Source: Eikenella corrodens
Lineage (GTDB): Bacteria > Pseudomonadota > Gammaproteobacteria > Burkholderiales > Neisseriaceae
Direction of reading: 5' to 3'
Assembly (NCBI RefSeq): GCF_003990355.1
Contig: NZ_CP034670.1
Coordinates: 2,394,479-2,458,478 of the forward strand
Length of the DNA stretch: 64,000 bases
Under the pieces are notes generated by a model. The model did no database searches. It was not told where the DNA came from and was given only the letters and a program-made list of their open reading frames with translations. Every line of letters begins with the position of its first letter. Position 1 is the stretch's first letter. The position numbers and the translations under genes were made by a program. Below are positions 46,501 through 52,675 of the stretch, piece by piece.

Positions 46501-46777
46501 GCTGCTGCTGCCGTTCCGCACCGCCTATGCCGCGCTGCTGTGGCTATTGCTGCTGCCCGCACAGGCGGCACGGCTGGGTACGTCTAAGGAAGACAGCACT
46601 TGGGAAATCGCCACCGGCACTTTGTTGCTGCTGGCGCTGCTGCCGAGCGAACTGTCTGCCTATGTGCTGCTCCTGCTCTACCCCGCCGCCATGCTCTCCG
46701 CGCTGTTGCGCCATATCGTGCAACGCCTGCTGCTACGCGGCCTGCGGCGCGGCACAGGCAAAACACAGGCTACCTGA
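43544..46777 (+). CDS. Giant membrane J-domain protein with duplicated helical repeats
   Basis: The 1077-residue protein opens with a J-like domain (CWHILQIAPTSDERAIKRAY, residues 3-22). The usual HPD is replaced by RPDDD (KTTRPDDDAEGYQRLREAF), as in other short J-proteins of this group. Residues 60-120 hold heptads from repeats. Next are about five related helical units, each with a pattern like F-RGG-.EL...WP.IR..L and FL....I....LWAQWSDYFGW; two (residues 123-266 and 438-581) are near identical. From about 770 on there are about eight membrane helices. It probably sits in the inner membrane and recruits HscC. The stop TGA is supplied by an uptake word. Function of the repeat array is unknown. 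Confidence 0.8.
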   Translation: MDCWHILQIAPTSDERAIKRAYAKLLKTTRPDDDAEGYQRLREAFDEALAIAPYIESEAAPEWSFPTSERLPENERSEFRQNEQGEFRQNEQSGFGQVYSHHALPPWQAGSPDEHHTYEAYRFSGSPHPGAEENESLPEAFVYPFDPDIGDTFSGSPHPYGGDPCAALLDDIEARFERGGVPELEAAWPHIREQLEQLPLGETENASYQFADFLRTHQINDCMLWAQWSDYFGWHRPDVLNHVLSPAELKQLKEYRKAAAKLAKHRAKKANRRRKHLSANEIIAHIEDTFKRSGGKGLMRLWNSIAAEIAAASEEERTRVLAYLSQWLQQPYGLPEKLQNRWRQDYGLAPFHLETDKLQYWLEGWYAAGSSRKLAEKWPEIRALLNRMPANEKDKASAYCAAFIKRHNLSSSIVHTQWAAYFGWPDNETPPIEPGQSFSGSPHPGAEENESPPEAFVYPFDPDIGDTFSGSLNPYGGDPCAALLDDIESHFERGGIPELEAAWPSIREQLEQLPLGETETASYRLADFLRTRQIDDCMLWAQWSDYFGWHHPDIRNNIFTPAELQQLKEYRRIAAKLAKHRAQTQRTQTFVPPVGQAAAQLLAQWRQWFEQGGSEELLRRWPETSRMLDNAPPQEHRDVAAACLDFLHHNQIRHPLLWAHLADYPGWPHAFFQEVRDPEGLARLEEYRRTADIIHLFEPEAVGPSEDGGKPEERLPVSALFARFLGTTPSLMRRLFAAFAAMLLWPELSGEANRRQRWLLHTYRPAIHRRYDFWHGCRIAWVAVCFLIAIVSSIVVTVDVGWDKGFALTAAVFITFIVTAMSYGIYIMCASFLLILLRLLWPSMEGRLVRFKHYSPWGKALYLLAFPAAVVLTLPASLDMPLWHGSVLAYMLSLTYYSTYDQDDGSLVVKDASAWFKACLCMSGVLGLPITFPILQGYPQYLLAASLLWLNANLYLLFNRPGWLEKIEKPIRQLLAGQIGRKPWQWLLLPFRTAYAALLWLLLLPAQAARLGTSKEDSTWEIATGTLLLLALLPSELSAYVLLLLYPAAMLSALLRHIVQRLLLRGLRRGTGKTQAT
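43911..44340 (+). repeat. First copy of a 430-bp in-frame duplication in the J-protein gene
   Basis: It matches 44856-45285 at a constant offset of 945 bases (315 codons), with few changes. It starts exactly at an uptake word (TTTCAGGTAGCC) and holds a second one, encoding SGSPHP. Confidence 0.9.
44856..45285 (+). repeat. Second copy of the 430-bp duplication
   Basis: Counterpart of 43911-44340, in the same frame. The start again coincides with an uptake word; between the copies lies a diverged unit of the same helical repeat. Confidence 0.9.
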
Positions 46778-46808
46778 AAACCGTCCCGCCCGTTTTTCAG
46801 GTAGCCTC
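46766..46808 (+). terminator. Inverted uptake-word terminator containing the J-gene stop codon
   Basis: CAGGCTACCTGAAAA and TTTTTCAGGTAGCCTC enclose CCGTCCCGCCCG. The TGA of the first arm is the stop codon of the J-protein gene. Confidence 0.7.
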
Positions 46809-46840
46809 TATCCCACCCGCCACACCTCCCTAACCACAAC

Positions 46841-47707
46841 ATGTCCGCCTTTATCCGCCTCCGCCTGCACATCCTCGCCCTGCTCGCCCTGGCTGCCGTT
46901 ATAGCCGGGCAGTTCGGTAGCTTATTCTGGCCGGCCGAACTGTTCAGCCATTTCCTGCCCCACTACGCCGCCGTCTTCATTCTCGCCGCGATTTGGCCGC
47001 GCCCGAAGTGGCGTGCACTGTGGCTCGTGTGCACCGCCGCATCTCTTGTGTGGCTGGCTCAGCCCTTCGCCCTGCCCGATGCCCCATCCGGCGGCACACG
47101 GCTGATTTGGTACAACGCCCACCTCGACAACCCCGCCGCCGAAGCGGAAAGCGCCGCCCTATTGGCCGAGCAGGCCGACTTCATCGCGCTGGGAGAAATC
47201 AATCTCGACAACCCCGGCTGGCAAAGCCTGCGCCAAGCCTATCCGCACGGCTGCCAACACCGCGAACACAGCCCTTTCGCCCTCGCCCTGTGGAGCAAAC
47301 AGCCGCTGGCCGCCTGCGAAGTGCGCATGATTGGCGACTATCCCTATATCCGCGCCCAAACTGCCGACGGCACTACCCTCTACGCCCTGCACCCGCCGCC
47401 ACCCATCAGCAGCGAACTGGCCGGGGCGCGGCAGCACTACCTGGCCGAAACCGCCCGCGCCCTCGCCGCCGAACCGCGCGCGCTGGCTGTGGGCGACTTC
47501 AACAGCAGCCCGTTTTCCCCGCTGTTCCGCCGCTTCCTGCAAGAAAGCGGCAGCCGTCCCGCCACCCGCTACTTCACGCCCACTTGGAAACCGTTCTTCC
47601 TCAATATCGACCACGTCTTAGCCAAAGGCCTAAACGTTTCCGCCCGCCCCTTGCCCTGGCAGCACTCCGACCACCGGCCGCTCTTGGTGGAATACGCCCA
47701 TCAATAA
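46841..47707 (+). CDS. Endonuclease/exonuclease/phosphatase-fold membrane protein
   Basis: The 288-residue protein has three hydrophobic segments in the first 75 residues (LHILALLALAAVIAGQFGSL, FLPHYAAVFILAAIWP, and WLVCTAASLVWLAQ). A periplasmic-side EEP domain follows: LIWYNAHLDNP near 88-98, the metal Glu in FIALGEINLDNPGW, a YALHPPPPIS strand, AVGDFNSSPFSPLFRRF near 218-234 and a final WQHSDHRPLLVEY with the SDHRPL catalytic His. Relatives include YafD-like proteins and nucleases; substrate unknown. It follows the J-protein gene by 63 bases after a terminator-like hairpin. Confidence 0.85.
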   Translation: MSAFIRLRLHILALLALAAVIAGQFGSLFWPAELFSHFLPHYAAVFILAAIWPRPKWRALWLVCTAASLVWLAQPFALPDAPSGGTRLIWYNAHLDNPAAEAESAALLAEQADFIALGEINLDNPGWQSLRQAYPHGCQHREHSPFALALWSKQPLAACEVRMIGDYPYIRAQTADGTTLYALHPPPPISSELAGARQHYLAETARALAAEPRALAVGDFNSSPFSPLFRRFLQESGSRPATRYFTPTWKPFFLNIDHVLAKGLNVSARPLPWQHSDHRPLLVEYAHQ

Positions 47708-47718
47708 AGTAAAAACAG

Positions 47719-47761
47719 CAAAGGCTACCTGAAACCGCCATTTCGTTTTCAGGTAGCCTCC
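47719..47761 (+). terminator. Inverted uptake-word terminator, last before the prophage
   Basis: AAAGGCTACCTGAAA and TTTTCAGGTAGCCTC lie 12 bases past the stop at 47707. Beyond this point uptake words become rare. Confidence 0.7.
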
Positions 47762-47914
47762 CTGCCCAGCCTTACCGCACATTGTGTGATAGAACACAAC
47801 AAATCAAGCATTTATAAGGCTTTTAGCTATATTTCCGTTCCGCAATCGTTGCGTTTGAAGCTGATTTTTATCCAACAAAATCAAAGGCTGGAAATTTTTT
47901 GCGGAACGGATTTC
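47762..47914. other. Presumed prophage left boundary with inverted repeat
   Basis: No gene. TCCGTTCCGCAA (47834-47845) and TTGCGGAACGGA (47899-47910) are a perfect 12-bp inverted repeat 53 bases apart. A GTGT-GATAG-AACAC motif lies near 47781-47796. AT-rich. Chromosomal genes end before it and phage spanins start right after it, so the attachment junction is expected here; no integrase or tRNA is adjacent. Confidence 0.4.
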
Positions 47915-48172
47915 CTACCTCGGCCATGCCTTGATTAGACCGTCATGCCGTGCTGCACAGTCGTTATACAGATGCACCACCTCCAGCGCCCACGGCAGCA
48001 TCACCTTGCCCGTAGTGCCGGATAATTCGGGCAGCCTTGGGCAGGGTGTAGCCAAGTCGGCAGGCGGTTCAACGGCGTTCGGCAATGGCGGCGTTGAGGA
48101 CTGACACCCCGCTTGCATCAGTGCAATCGTCAATATACACAGGCCGCTCGATAATTTTTTGTACCACTTCAC
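47915..48172 (-). CDS. Rz1-like outer-membrane spanin lipoprotein
   Basis: The outer spanin subunit joins with Rz to fuse the inner and outer membranes at the end of lysis. The 85-residue protein has a lipoprotein signal with lipobox MQAGC (Cys at 23) and the Pro-rich tether usual for Rz1 (SSTPPLPNAVEPPADL, then TPCPRLPEL). It overlaps the rz gene by 104 bases in another frame, a nested layout characteristic of phage spanins. A longer tail (TTGKVMLPWALEVVHLYNDC) continues beyond the overlap. The identity rests on layout and composition rather than sequence similarity. Confidence 0.8.
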   Translation of the reverse strand: MKWYKKLSSGLCILTIALMQAGCQSSTPPLPNAVEPPADLATPCPRLPELSGTTGKVMLPWALEVVHLYNDCAARHDGLIKAWPR

Positions 48173-48410
48173 GCTGTACCCTCACTTTCTCGTCCCGTTC
48201 GGACTTGGTTTGTTGATATTCCACGCTGGCCGCACGGGCGGTTTTTTGATGCTGCTGATGCTGCTCTATCATCTTAGCCGTGATGGCCGCCGTGGCCGCA
48301 TCGTAGCCCGCGTTATAGCGCGCCCTGCCGTATTGCACTTCGCCGTATATCACGGCCAGTACTGCCACGCCGCCGAGCAGCGGCTTCCAGTATTTCAATA
48401 TCCATGTCAT
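48069..48410 (-). CDS. Rz-like inner-membrane spanin
   Basis: The 113-residue protein has one N-terminal membrane helix (YWKPLLGGVAVLAVIYGEVQ, about 7-26) and a periplasmic Gln/Arg/Lys/Glu-rich coiled coil (HQQHQKTARAASVEYQQTKS, then ERDEKVRVQREVVQKI), ending in RPVYIDDCTDASGVSVLNAA, a tail shape common in Rz proteins (VYIDDC... ). AGGAAT precedes the ATG. Its 3' half overlaps the lipoprotein gene. It is the last part of the lysis module, separated from the endolysin by the two-gene cassette on the other strand. Confidence 0.85.
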   Translation of the reverse strand: MTWILKYWKPLLGGVAVLAVIYGEVQYGRARYNAGYDAATAAITAKMIEQHQQHQKTARAASVEYQQTKSERDEKVRVQREVVQKIIERPVYIDDCTDASGVSVLNAAIAERR

Positions 48411-48432
48411 GGGTATTCCTTTCTTCTCTATG

Positions 48433-48461
48433 TTTACATCTGCAAACGCTTTCGCTATAAT
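48433..48461 (+). promoter_or_regulatory. Near-consensus sigma70 promoter of the phage two-gene cassette
   Basis: TTTACA, 17 bases, TATAAT: the best promoter match seen in the window. It stands 31 bases before the first gene (48492) and fires against the phage late genes. Confidence 0.75.
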
Positions 48462-48486
48462 CAGGCAACCTTAACCAATCAGGCAA
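48459..48486 (+). promoter_or_regulatory. Direct repeats overlapping the -10, candidate operator
   Basis: AATCAGGCAA occurs at 48459-48468 and 48477-48486, 18 bases apart, the first overlapping the -10 end and start site, the second just before the ATG. The HTH protein of the cassette is the obvious candidate to bind them and repress its own operon. Confidence 0.5.
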
Positions 48487-48491
48487 ACAGC

Positions 48492-48719
48492 ATGGGCAAG
48501 CACCCCGACAAACATATCCGAGCCGCATTGGCTTATGCCGAGCGGCACGGCTGGGCGGTTGTCCCGTCCGGTAAGTCCGCCCATGCATTTTGCCGCCTGC
48601 GCTGCCTGCAAGGGCATACCGAACACCAAATGAGCGTGTGGAGCACGCCGCGCAACCCGGAAAACCATGCCAAACAAATCATCCGTAAAGTAAACGAATG
48701 CCTGCCCGAACAGGAGTAA
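48492..48719 (+). CDS. HicA-like small protein, candidate toxin
   Basis: The 75-residue protein starts at 48492 (a longer frame upstream lacks support). It resembles the HicA/dsRBD-like fold: a helix (IRAALAYAERHGWAVVPSGK, near 9-28), a central His (SAHAFCRLRC), and VWSTPRNPENHAKQIIRKV near 49-67, a stretch I recall as conserved in a small family found beside HTH proteins in many bacteria. Two Cys and His near the sheet could bind metal. HicA toxins are mRNA interferases with one catalytic His; whether this is active is unproven. It lies four bases before its partner. Confidence 0.65.
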   Translation: MGKHPDKHIRAALAYAERHGWAVVPSGKSAHAFCRLRCLQGHTEHQMSVWSTPRNPENHAKQIIRKVNECLPEQE

Positions 48720-48722
48720 GCC

Positions 48723-49163
48723 ATGAATACCTACCATTTCAGCATCCTCATCCGCGATACCGACCTGCACAATTTGGAAGACCGCCTGTATGAAGCGGGC
48801 TGCGACGATGCGCTGCTGTGCTTCTACAACCAAACCCCGTATCTCGAATTCGACCGCGAGGCCGAGAGTGCCGAGGCCGCCGTGCGCAGCGCCTTAGACA
48901 ACATCCGCGCCGCCGGATTCGGCAATTTGGTGTTGCAGGAATCCGGCGTGGCTACCTTGTCCGAGATGGCCGCCCGCGCCGGGCTGACCCGCGCCGCCCT
49001 CTCCAACTACGCCACCGGCAAGCGCGGCGGCGGTTTCCCCGCGCCAATGTACGGGGTGGGCAGCGGCTCCGCCCTGTATTCGTGGCCGGAAGTAGCCGGC
49101 TGGCTGCACCGGCACGGCCAGCTGTCGCAGGCGCAATACGACATTGCCCATGTGGCCGGATAG
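48723..49163 (+). CDS. HTH protein paired with the HicA-like gene, candidate antitoxin
   Basis: The 146-residue protein has an N-terminal alpha/beta domain (YHFSILIRDTDLHNLEDRLY then EAGCDDALLCFYNQTPYLEF near 25-44, AAVRSALDNIRAAGFGNLVL) that I recall as conserved with the neighbouring family. A C-terminal helix-turn-helix follows, ATLSEMAARAGLTRAALSNY near 76-95, then KRGGGFPAPMYGVG and YSWPEVAGWLHRHG, a winged-helix-like end as in MerR/XRE-type regulators. Start: GGAGTAAGCC precedes the ATG. Probably binds the direct repeats at 48459 and holds the partner in check; that is inference. Confidence 0.7.
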   Translation: MNTYHFSILIRDTDLHNLEDRLYEAGCDDALLCFYNQTPYLEFDREAESAEAAVRSALDNIRAAGFGNLVLQESGVATLSEMAARAGLTRAALSNYATGKRGGGFPAPMYGVGSGSALYSWPEVAGWLHRHGQLSQAQYDIAHVAG

Positions 49164-49173
49164 TTTCAGGTAG

Positions 49174-49199
49174 CCCCTTGCACTCGCAGGGGGTTTTGT
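49174..49199 (+). terminator. Terminator closing the two-gene cassette
   Basis: CCCCTTGC, loop ACTC, GCAGGGG, then GTTTTGTTT: an intrinsic terminator 11 bases after the HTH gene. An uptake word lies directly in front. It ends exactly at the stop of the oppositely read endolysin gene. Confidence 0.8.
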
Positions 49200-49700
49200 T
49201 TACGCCTCGTTCCTGCTCAGCTTCCCGTCGCTCTGCAACAGCGGCAGCGTATAGCGCCCTTCGGCGGGGTAAGCCGGCTTGCCGTCTTTGTTCGGCCACA
49301 GATAGGCCACTGCGCGGCTCTTGGCAAACGGTTTGATATTGACCGCATCGCCCTGGTTGCCACCCAGCACCATCAGGTTGCCCTGCTTGTCCTGCCCGAC
49401 GACAAAGCCGACATGCCCGCCACCCTGCCGCTCGAATACCACGATGCAGCCATACGCAGGTTTCGCCAAACGGGTAGCGCCGTTTACCCAGGCTTTCGCC
49501 CGATACCATTCTTTCGCAATATCCCTGCCGGCTGCCTGCAAACAGTGGCCGACAAACGTTCCGCACCACGGCGTTTTGGTGTCGCTCCACCAGCCTTTCA
49601 AAGCCCGTACCCACAAGGGGATAGTCTTTAAGCCGCGCGCATCCCGTTCGTGCATGCCGATGTATGCCCGTGCTTCCGCAATCCATGCTAATTCCGTCAT
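49200..49700 (-). CDS. Phage endolysin, TIGR02594/CHAP-like cysteine peptidase family
   Basis: The ATG at 49700 gives 166 residues. It has the TIGR02594-type pattern: WIAEARAYIGMHE near 5-17, TKTPWCGTFVGHCLQAAGRD near 44-63 with the catalytic Cys, GCIVVFERQGGGHVGFVVGQ near 86-105 with the catalytic His, and LMVLGGNQGDAVNI near 111-124. These are NlpC/P60-like amidases or peptidases that cut the cell wall at lysis. The gene overlaps its upstream neighbour by four bases (ATGA). The holins are next door, as expected. Confidence 0.88.
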   Translation of the reverse strand: MTELAWIAEARAYIGMHERDARGLKTIPLWVRALKGWWSDTKTPWCGTFVGHCLQAAGRDIAKEWYRAKAWVNGATRLAKPAYGCIVVFERQGGGHVGFVVGQDKQGNLMVLGGNQGDAVNIKPFAKSRAVAYLWPNKDGKPAYPAEGRYTLPLLQSDGKLSRNEA

Positions 49701-50026
49701 TTCGTTTCCTTTCCCATTTTCAGATAGTCTTTGCCTTTGCGCCGCAATATCCCGGCCAGCAAATGGATACGGTGCGAGCGCAGCATGAAGTAGGCTGCCG
49801 CCGCCACGTTGAACATAACCTCCGTCCAATGGTGCAGCTGCCAGTTGCCCGCCGTGTGGCCGATAACCGCAATCGAGCCGCCGACTAGGAAACTATGTAT
49901 CCAGTAATCAGGCTGTTTGGCCGTCCAGCGTTTCACGGAGAGCGAGCAGGCGGAATAAACGAATATCGCCGCCATTGCCGCTACGTTTGCCATCATCAGC
50001 CCCAAGGTAATCATTTCCGAGCTCAT
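49697..50026 (-). CDS. Small phage membrane protein, holin or antiholin candidate
   Basis: Starting at 50026, where the ATG overlaps the stop of 50023-50406 as ATGA, the protein has 109 residues. Three hydrophobic helices are seen: ITLGLMMANVAAMAAIFVYS, WIHSFLVGGSIAVIGHTAG and MFNVAAAAYFMLRS, followed by a basic tail IHLLAGILRRKGKDYLK, which an uptake-like remnant (TTTTCAGATAGTC) may encode in part. Holins are recognised by position and topology, not sequence. Next to the endolysin, so it probably acts in lysis timing. Confidence 0.65.
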   Translation of the reverse strand: MSSEMITLGLMMANVAAMAAIFVYSACSLSVKRWTAKQPDYWIHSFLVGGSIAVIGHTAGNWQLHHWTEVMFNVAAAAYFMLRSHRIHLLAGILRRKGKDYLKMGKETK

Positions 50027-50406
50027 CTTCTTCTGCCTCCCCATTTGTCAATCCAGCCCGCCCACAAACGGCGCAGGCCGTCGTTCAAGAGCGGGGTAGC
50101 CCAAGACCAGCCCAGCCCGATTAACATCGGCACGGCAGCCTTGAACACCTCCCGCTCCAGCCCCAAACTCAAGGCCAGATAAGCCATAATCATCGGCGAC
50201 AAAGACCCGGCCAGCAGCATACTGGTGATGATGACCAGCATGCCGTTCTTGCGGCTGCCCGGCTCTTTCAGGCCGTGATGCAACGCCCCGGCCACCGCGC
50301 CCAATACCAGGGCTTCCAACGGCATTCCGGCCAGCGTGCCGCTCAAGCCAATCATGCCCATATTCAGCACATGGCCGGATGCGTTAGATGTTTCCAACGG
50401 TGTCAT
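50023..50406 (-). CDS. Phage holin candidate
   Basis: The ATG at 50406 follows GGGAGGAAAA, a strong ribosome-binding site, and gives 127 residues. Hydrophobic segments: VLNMGMIGLSGTLAGMPLEA (near 13-32), ALVLGAVAGALHHGL, MLVIITSMLLAGSLSPMIMAYLAL and VPMLIGLGWSWATPLLN, with a basic end WAGWIDKWGGRRR. This layout is that of several class I-II holins, and the gene is in the lysis module. It overlaps the amidase gene upstream by 23 bases and the next small membrane gene by four. Confidence 0.65.
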   Translation of the reverse strand: MTPLETSNASGHVLNMGMIGLSGTLAGMPLEALVLGAVAGALHHGLKEPGSRKNGMLVIITSMLLAGSLSPMIMAYLALSLGLEREVFKAAVPMLIGLGWSWATPLLNDGLRRLWAGWIDKWGGRRR

Positions 50407-50872
50407 TTTTCCTCCCTTCCATTCTTGCAATCACCGCCAAATCGTTCGGGCTAAAACGCCAGCTTTCCGCCAGCCCCAAAGCCTTGCCCGCCCATTCGCT
50501 GCAAAACCAGCGGCGGCGGTTTTCAGGTAGCCAGAACACCACGCCGAACGCGCCGGGCAGGTCGTAGCCTTGGCCTTGGGTTTCCTGCCATAAGCTATGC
50601 AGCCGCTCGCCCACACTGTCCGGCAGCTCAATCAAATCCCACTTGTCCGATGGCAGCGGCATGATTTTCCTGCGTACACCTTTATCCCGCAGGCTGGCGG
50701 AATAGCATTCATATTCCTGCCCGTCTGCCGTTTCAGGCAGCCTGACGGCAAGCTCACAATGTGAGTACCGCCCGCGTGTCAAGATACGAGTCAGCCCATC
50801 GGTAAACCGTGCCGCCCACACCTTCAGCCCGGTGCCGCCACGGTGGCCGTGATACAAAGCCAGGTAAATCAT
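50384..50872 (-). CDS. Phage papain-like (YiiX/NlpC-type permuted) amidase candidate
   Basis: The 162-residue protein has RGRYSHCELAV near 33-43 (His and nearby Cys) and RRWFCSEWAGKALGL near 120-134, where the Cys-Ser-Glu-W-.A motif matches the nucleophile segment of permuted papain-like enzymes (YaeF/YiiX type); order His then Cys supports a circular permutation. It could cut peptidoglycan or a lipid amide. An uptake word encodes WLPENRR (through GYLP-like frame) near 114. The start overlaps the stop of 50869 as ATGA. The role in the phage is unknown. Confidence 0.7.
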   Translation of the reverse strand: MIYLALYHGHRGGTGLKVWAARFTDGLTRILTRGRYSHCELAVRLPETADGQEYECYSASLRDKGVRRKIMPLPSDKWDLIELPDSVGERLHSLWQETQGQGYDLPGAFGVVFWLPENRRRWFCSEWAGKALGLAESWRFSPNDLAVIARMEGRKNDTVGNI

Positions 50873-51495
50873 TTGCCCACCTCGCCCAGCTTGTCGGCAA
50901 TCGGCTTAATCTCCGCCAAGATTTCCGCTGTGCGTTTCTCTACTTCGGCGGCAGTCTTTAGCCCTTTCAGTTCAAACTTACGCATCCGCAATGCGCCCAG
51001 TTTGCCCATCACCATGCGCAGGTTGTCGGCTTGGGCAATGATGATATCGGTCGCTTCGCAGGCGGTTTTCCCGGCAGGCTTGGCAAAGGCTGCTACTTGC
51101 ATCGGCGCTTCCCCTTTGCAGCCGCCGGCCTTGTAATCGCGGGCTTGTTGTTCGCGCACTTCATATTCCGGCTGGAAGCGGGTAACGTGGCGGTAGGCTT
51201 CATCCACTAGGTTGTTAATCGCATCCGTGCCTTGGTCGATGGCTTCGGCCAAGAGTTGGGAAGCGGCGGCTTTATCTAACGTCCATTCCTTGCCGTCCCA
51301 TTGGTGCAGATGGCTGGGGGCTTTGGAAGTCAGCACAGGCTTGCCGTCTTTGCCCGGCATAATCACTTGGCCTTGCGATTGCCCGACCAACAGCGCGGCG
51401 TGTTGTTCATCGGTAATCCACACCGCATCTTCCGGCCACTCTGTATGGATGGTGGAGTCGTAAAACCCCCCTGTTGATTTTGAGTAATAGTGCAT
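50869..51495 (-). CDS. Phage tail fibre assembly protein
   Basis: The 208-residue protein has the classic N terminus of fibre-assembly chaperones: YYSKSTGGFYDSTIHTEWPE near 3-22, DAVWITDEQHAALLVGQSQG near 23-42, VIMPGKDGKPVL. The middle has the DUF4376-like segment (AYRHVTRFQPEYEVREQQAR). It helps the trimer of the neighbouring fibre fold, from the gene upstream on the transcript (51508-52608). The last part, a helical KFELKGLKTAAEVEKRTAE, is less usual. Its stop overlaps the next start as ATGA. Confidence 0.85.
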   Translation of the reverse strand: MHYYSKSTGGFYDSTIHTEWPEDAVWITDEQHAALLVGQSQGQVIMPGKDGKPVLTSKAPSHLHQWDGKEWTLDKAAASQLLAEAIDQGTDAINNLVDEAYRHVTRFQPEYEVREQQARDYKAGGCKGEAPMQVAAFAKPAGKTACEATDIIIAQADNLRMVMGKLGALRMRKFELKGLKTAAEVEKRTAEILAEIKPIADKLGEVGK

Positions 51496-51507
51496 GGTGT
51501 ATCTCCC

Positions 51508-52608
51508 CTAGTAACCGATGGCAAACCAGTAAAAGCCTTTTAAATCCGCAGCGGACGAACCCTGAAAAGCCATTGCATTAAACATCGCATCAAAGCCGGT
51601 AGGTTTGAGCGTACCAACCGGGATAGTTATGTCTAGGTTTACCGAGCCTTTACGCCCATCACTCCACACCGTAACCTGCGTATTCAGGCATTTATTCGGG
51701 AATGCTACCGGGAAGGTAACGGTATAAGGCCCTTCACCCGGCCAGCCAGAAGCTACCTTGCCCCATTGCAGTATTAAGCCGTTTGGCAATTTCAGGTAGC
51801 CGTTGTCCGCCTTCTGTGCCGGGAACGCCCCAGCCACGGCTTGAGAGACCGACTGTGCCAGCGCCGTATCCCAGTCACTGATCTGCGCGGCAGTGTGCGT
51901 ATGGCTCGCCGGAGCCTTCCCGTCAGCCGCCTGCTTCGCCGCCGCTGCTTCATCCTTGGCTTCGCCGGCGGAACTGGCGGCGGAAACTGCTTTGTCATAT
52001 GCGATTTTTACCGCCTTAGAGGTGGCCGCCACATCTTCGCGCGTGCTATTTACCGCCGAGCTAAGTTCCACCCCGCCCAAGTTCGGATTGGCTTTAATAA
52101 GAGCTAGTAGTTTTTTAAACTCATCGCTGGTCAGCAACCGCAATGCTTCAGGTAGCGAGCGGGATAATTCCACAATCTGCCGCCCCAATTCCTTACCTGC
52201 AATGCTGTCTGTCGCCGGCACCTGCGGCGTGCGTTCCTGCAACTCCATCAACTGCTGAATCAGCATCGTCAGCCGGTCATGTACTGCGTTCAGCACGTCA
52301 GGATAAAACCCGCCCTGATTAGTTAAATCCACCTGCTGCAATGGGCGCACGTTACTCAACACCACTGCCTTGCTGCCGATCGGCAATGGGGTGTCCAGTT
52401 GTACAGTGCCGCCGGGCTGAACATCCTGGTTGGCGTTCAGCGATACCGTGCAGCCATGCCCGTGCGACAAGGTGCGTTCCACCCCGTTTTCATTTAGCAC
52501 CACTGCAATTTCAGTCGGCAAAAACACCTTGAAACCAAACGACAGGTGGCGGCTGATGCCATCGCCCAAATACACATCGCTGCGCCTGCTTTCGCGTTCA
52601 ATCGTCAT
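51508..52608 (-). CDS. Phage tail fibre
   Basis: Starting at 52608 behind GGAGGG the protein has 366 residues. The N terminus SDVYLGDGISRHLSFGFKVF is the T7-gp17-like phage-attachment domain. The middle (about 195-250) is Ala/Lys-rich, with REDVAATSKAVKIAYDKAVS-type coiled coil and HTHTAAQISDW, a usual fibre motif. The end, YLKLPNGLILQWGKVASG and a C-terminal GS-F--FAIGY, matches the gp53-like receptor-tip domain. An uptake word encodes GYLK at the very joint where fibre proteins have similar sequence. It determines host range. Downstream of the giant protein gene by 67 bases. Confidence 0.85.
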   Translation of the reverse strand: MTIERESRRSDVYLGDGISRHLSFGFKVFLPTEIAVVLNENGVERTLSHGHGCTVSLNANQDVQPGGTVQLDTPLPIGSKAVVLSNVRPLQQVDLTNQGGFYPDVLNAVHDRLTMLIQQLMELQERTPQVPATDSIAGKELGRQIVELSRSLPEALRLLTSDEFKKLLALIKANPNLGGVELSSAVNSTREDVAATSKAVKIAYDKAVSAASSAGEAKDEAAAAKQAADGKAPASHTHTAAQISDWDTALAQSVSQAVAGAFPAQKADNGYLKLPNGLILQWGKVASGWPGEGPYTVTFPVAFPNKCLNTQVTVWSDGRKGSVNLDITIPVGTLKPTGFDAMFNAMAFQGSSAADLKGFYWFAIGY

Positions 52609-52675
52609 AAAGAAATACCCTCCGGAGTTACCGTGCCTATGGTAACGCCGAAGGGTAAAAATCAAGTGTACCTAG

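Noticed and set aside
47762..47914. Mu-like phage end
   Set aside because: A GTGTGATAGAACACAAC-type motif was considered, but no transposase or Mu-type genes are in view and the virion genes look podoviral.
50869..52608. Possible diversity-generating retroelement next to the tail fibre
   Set aside because: No reverse transcriptase, variable/template repeat pair or accessory gene is visible around the fibre. One could still lie beyond the window.
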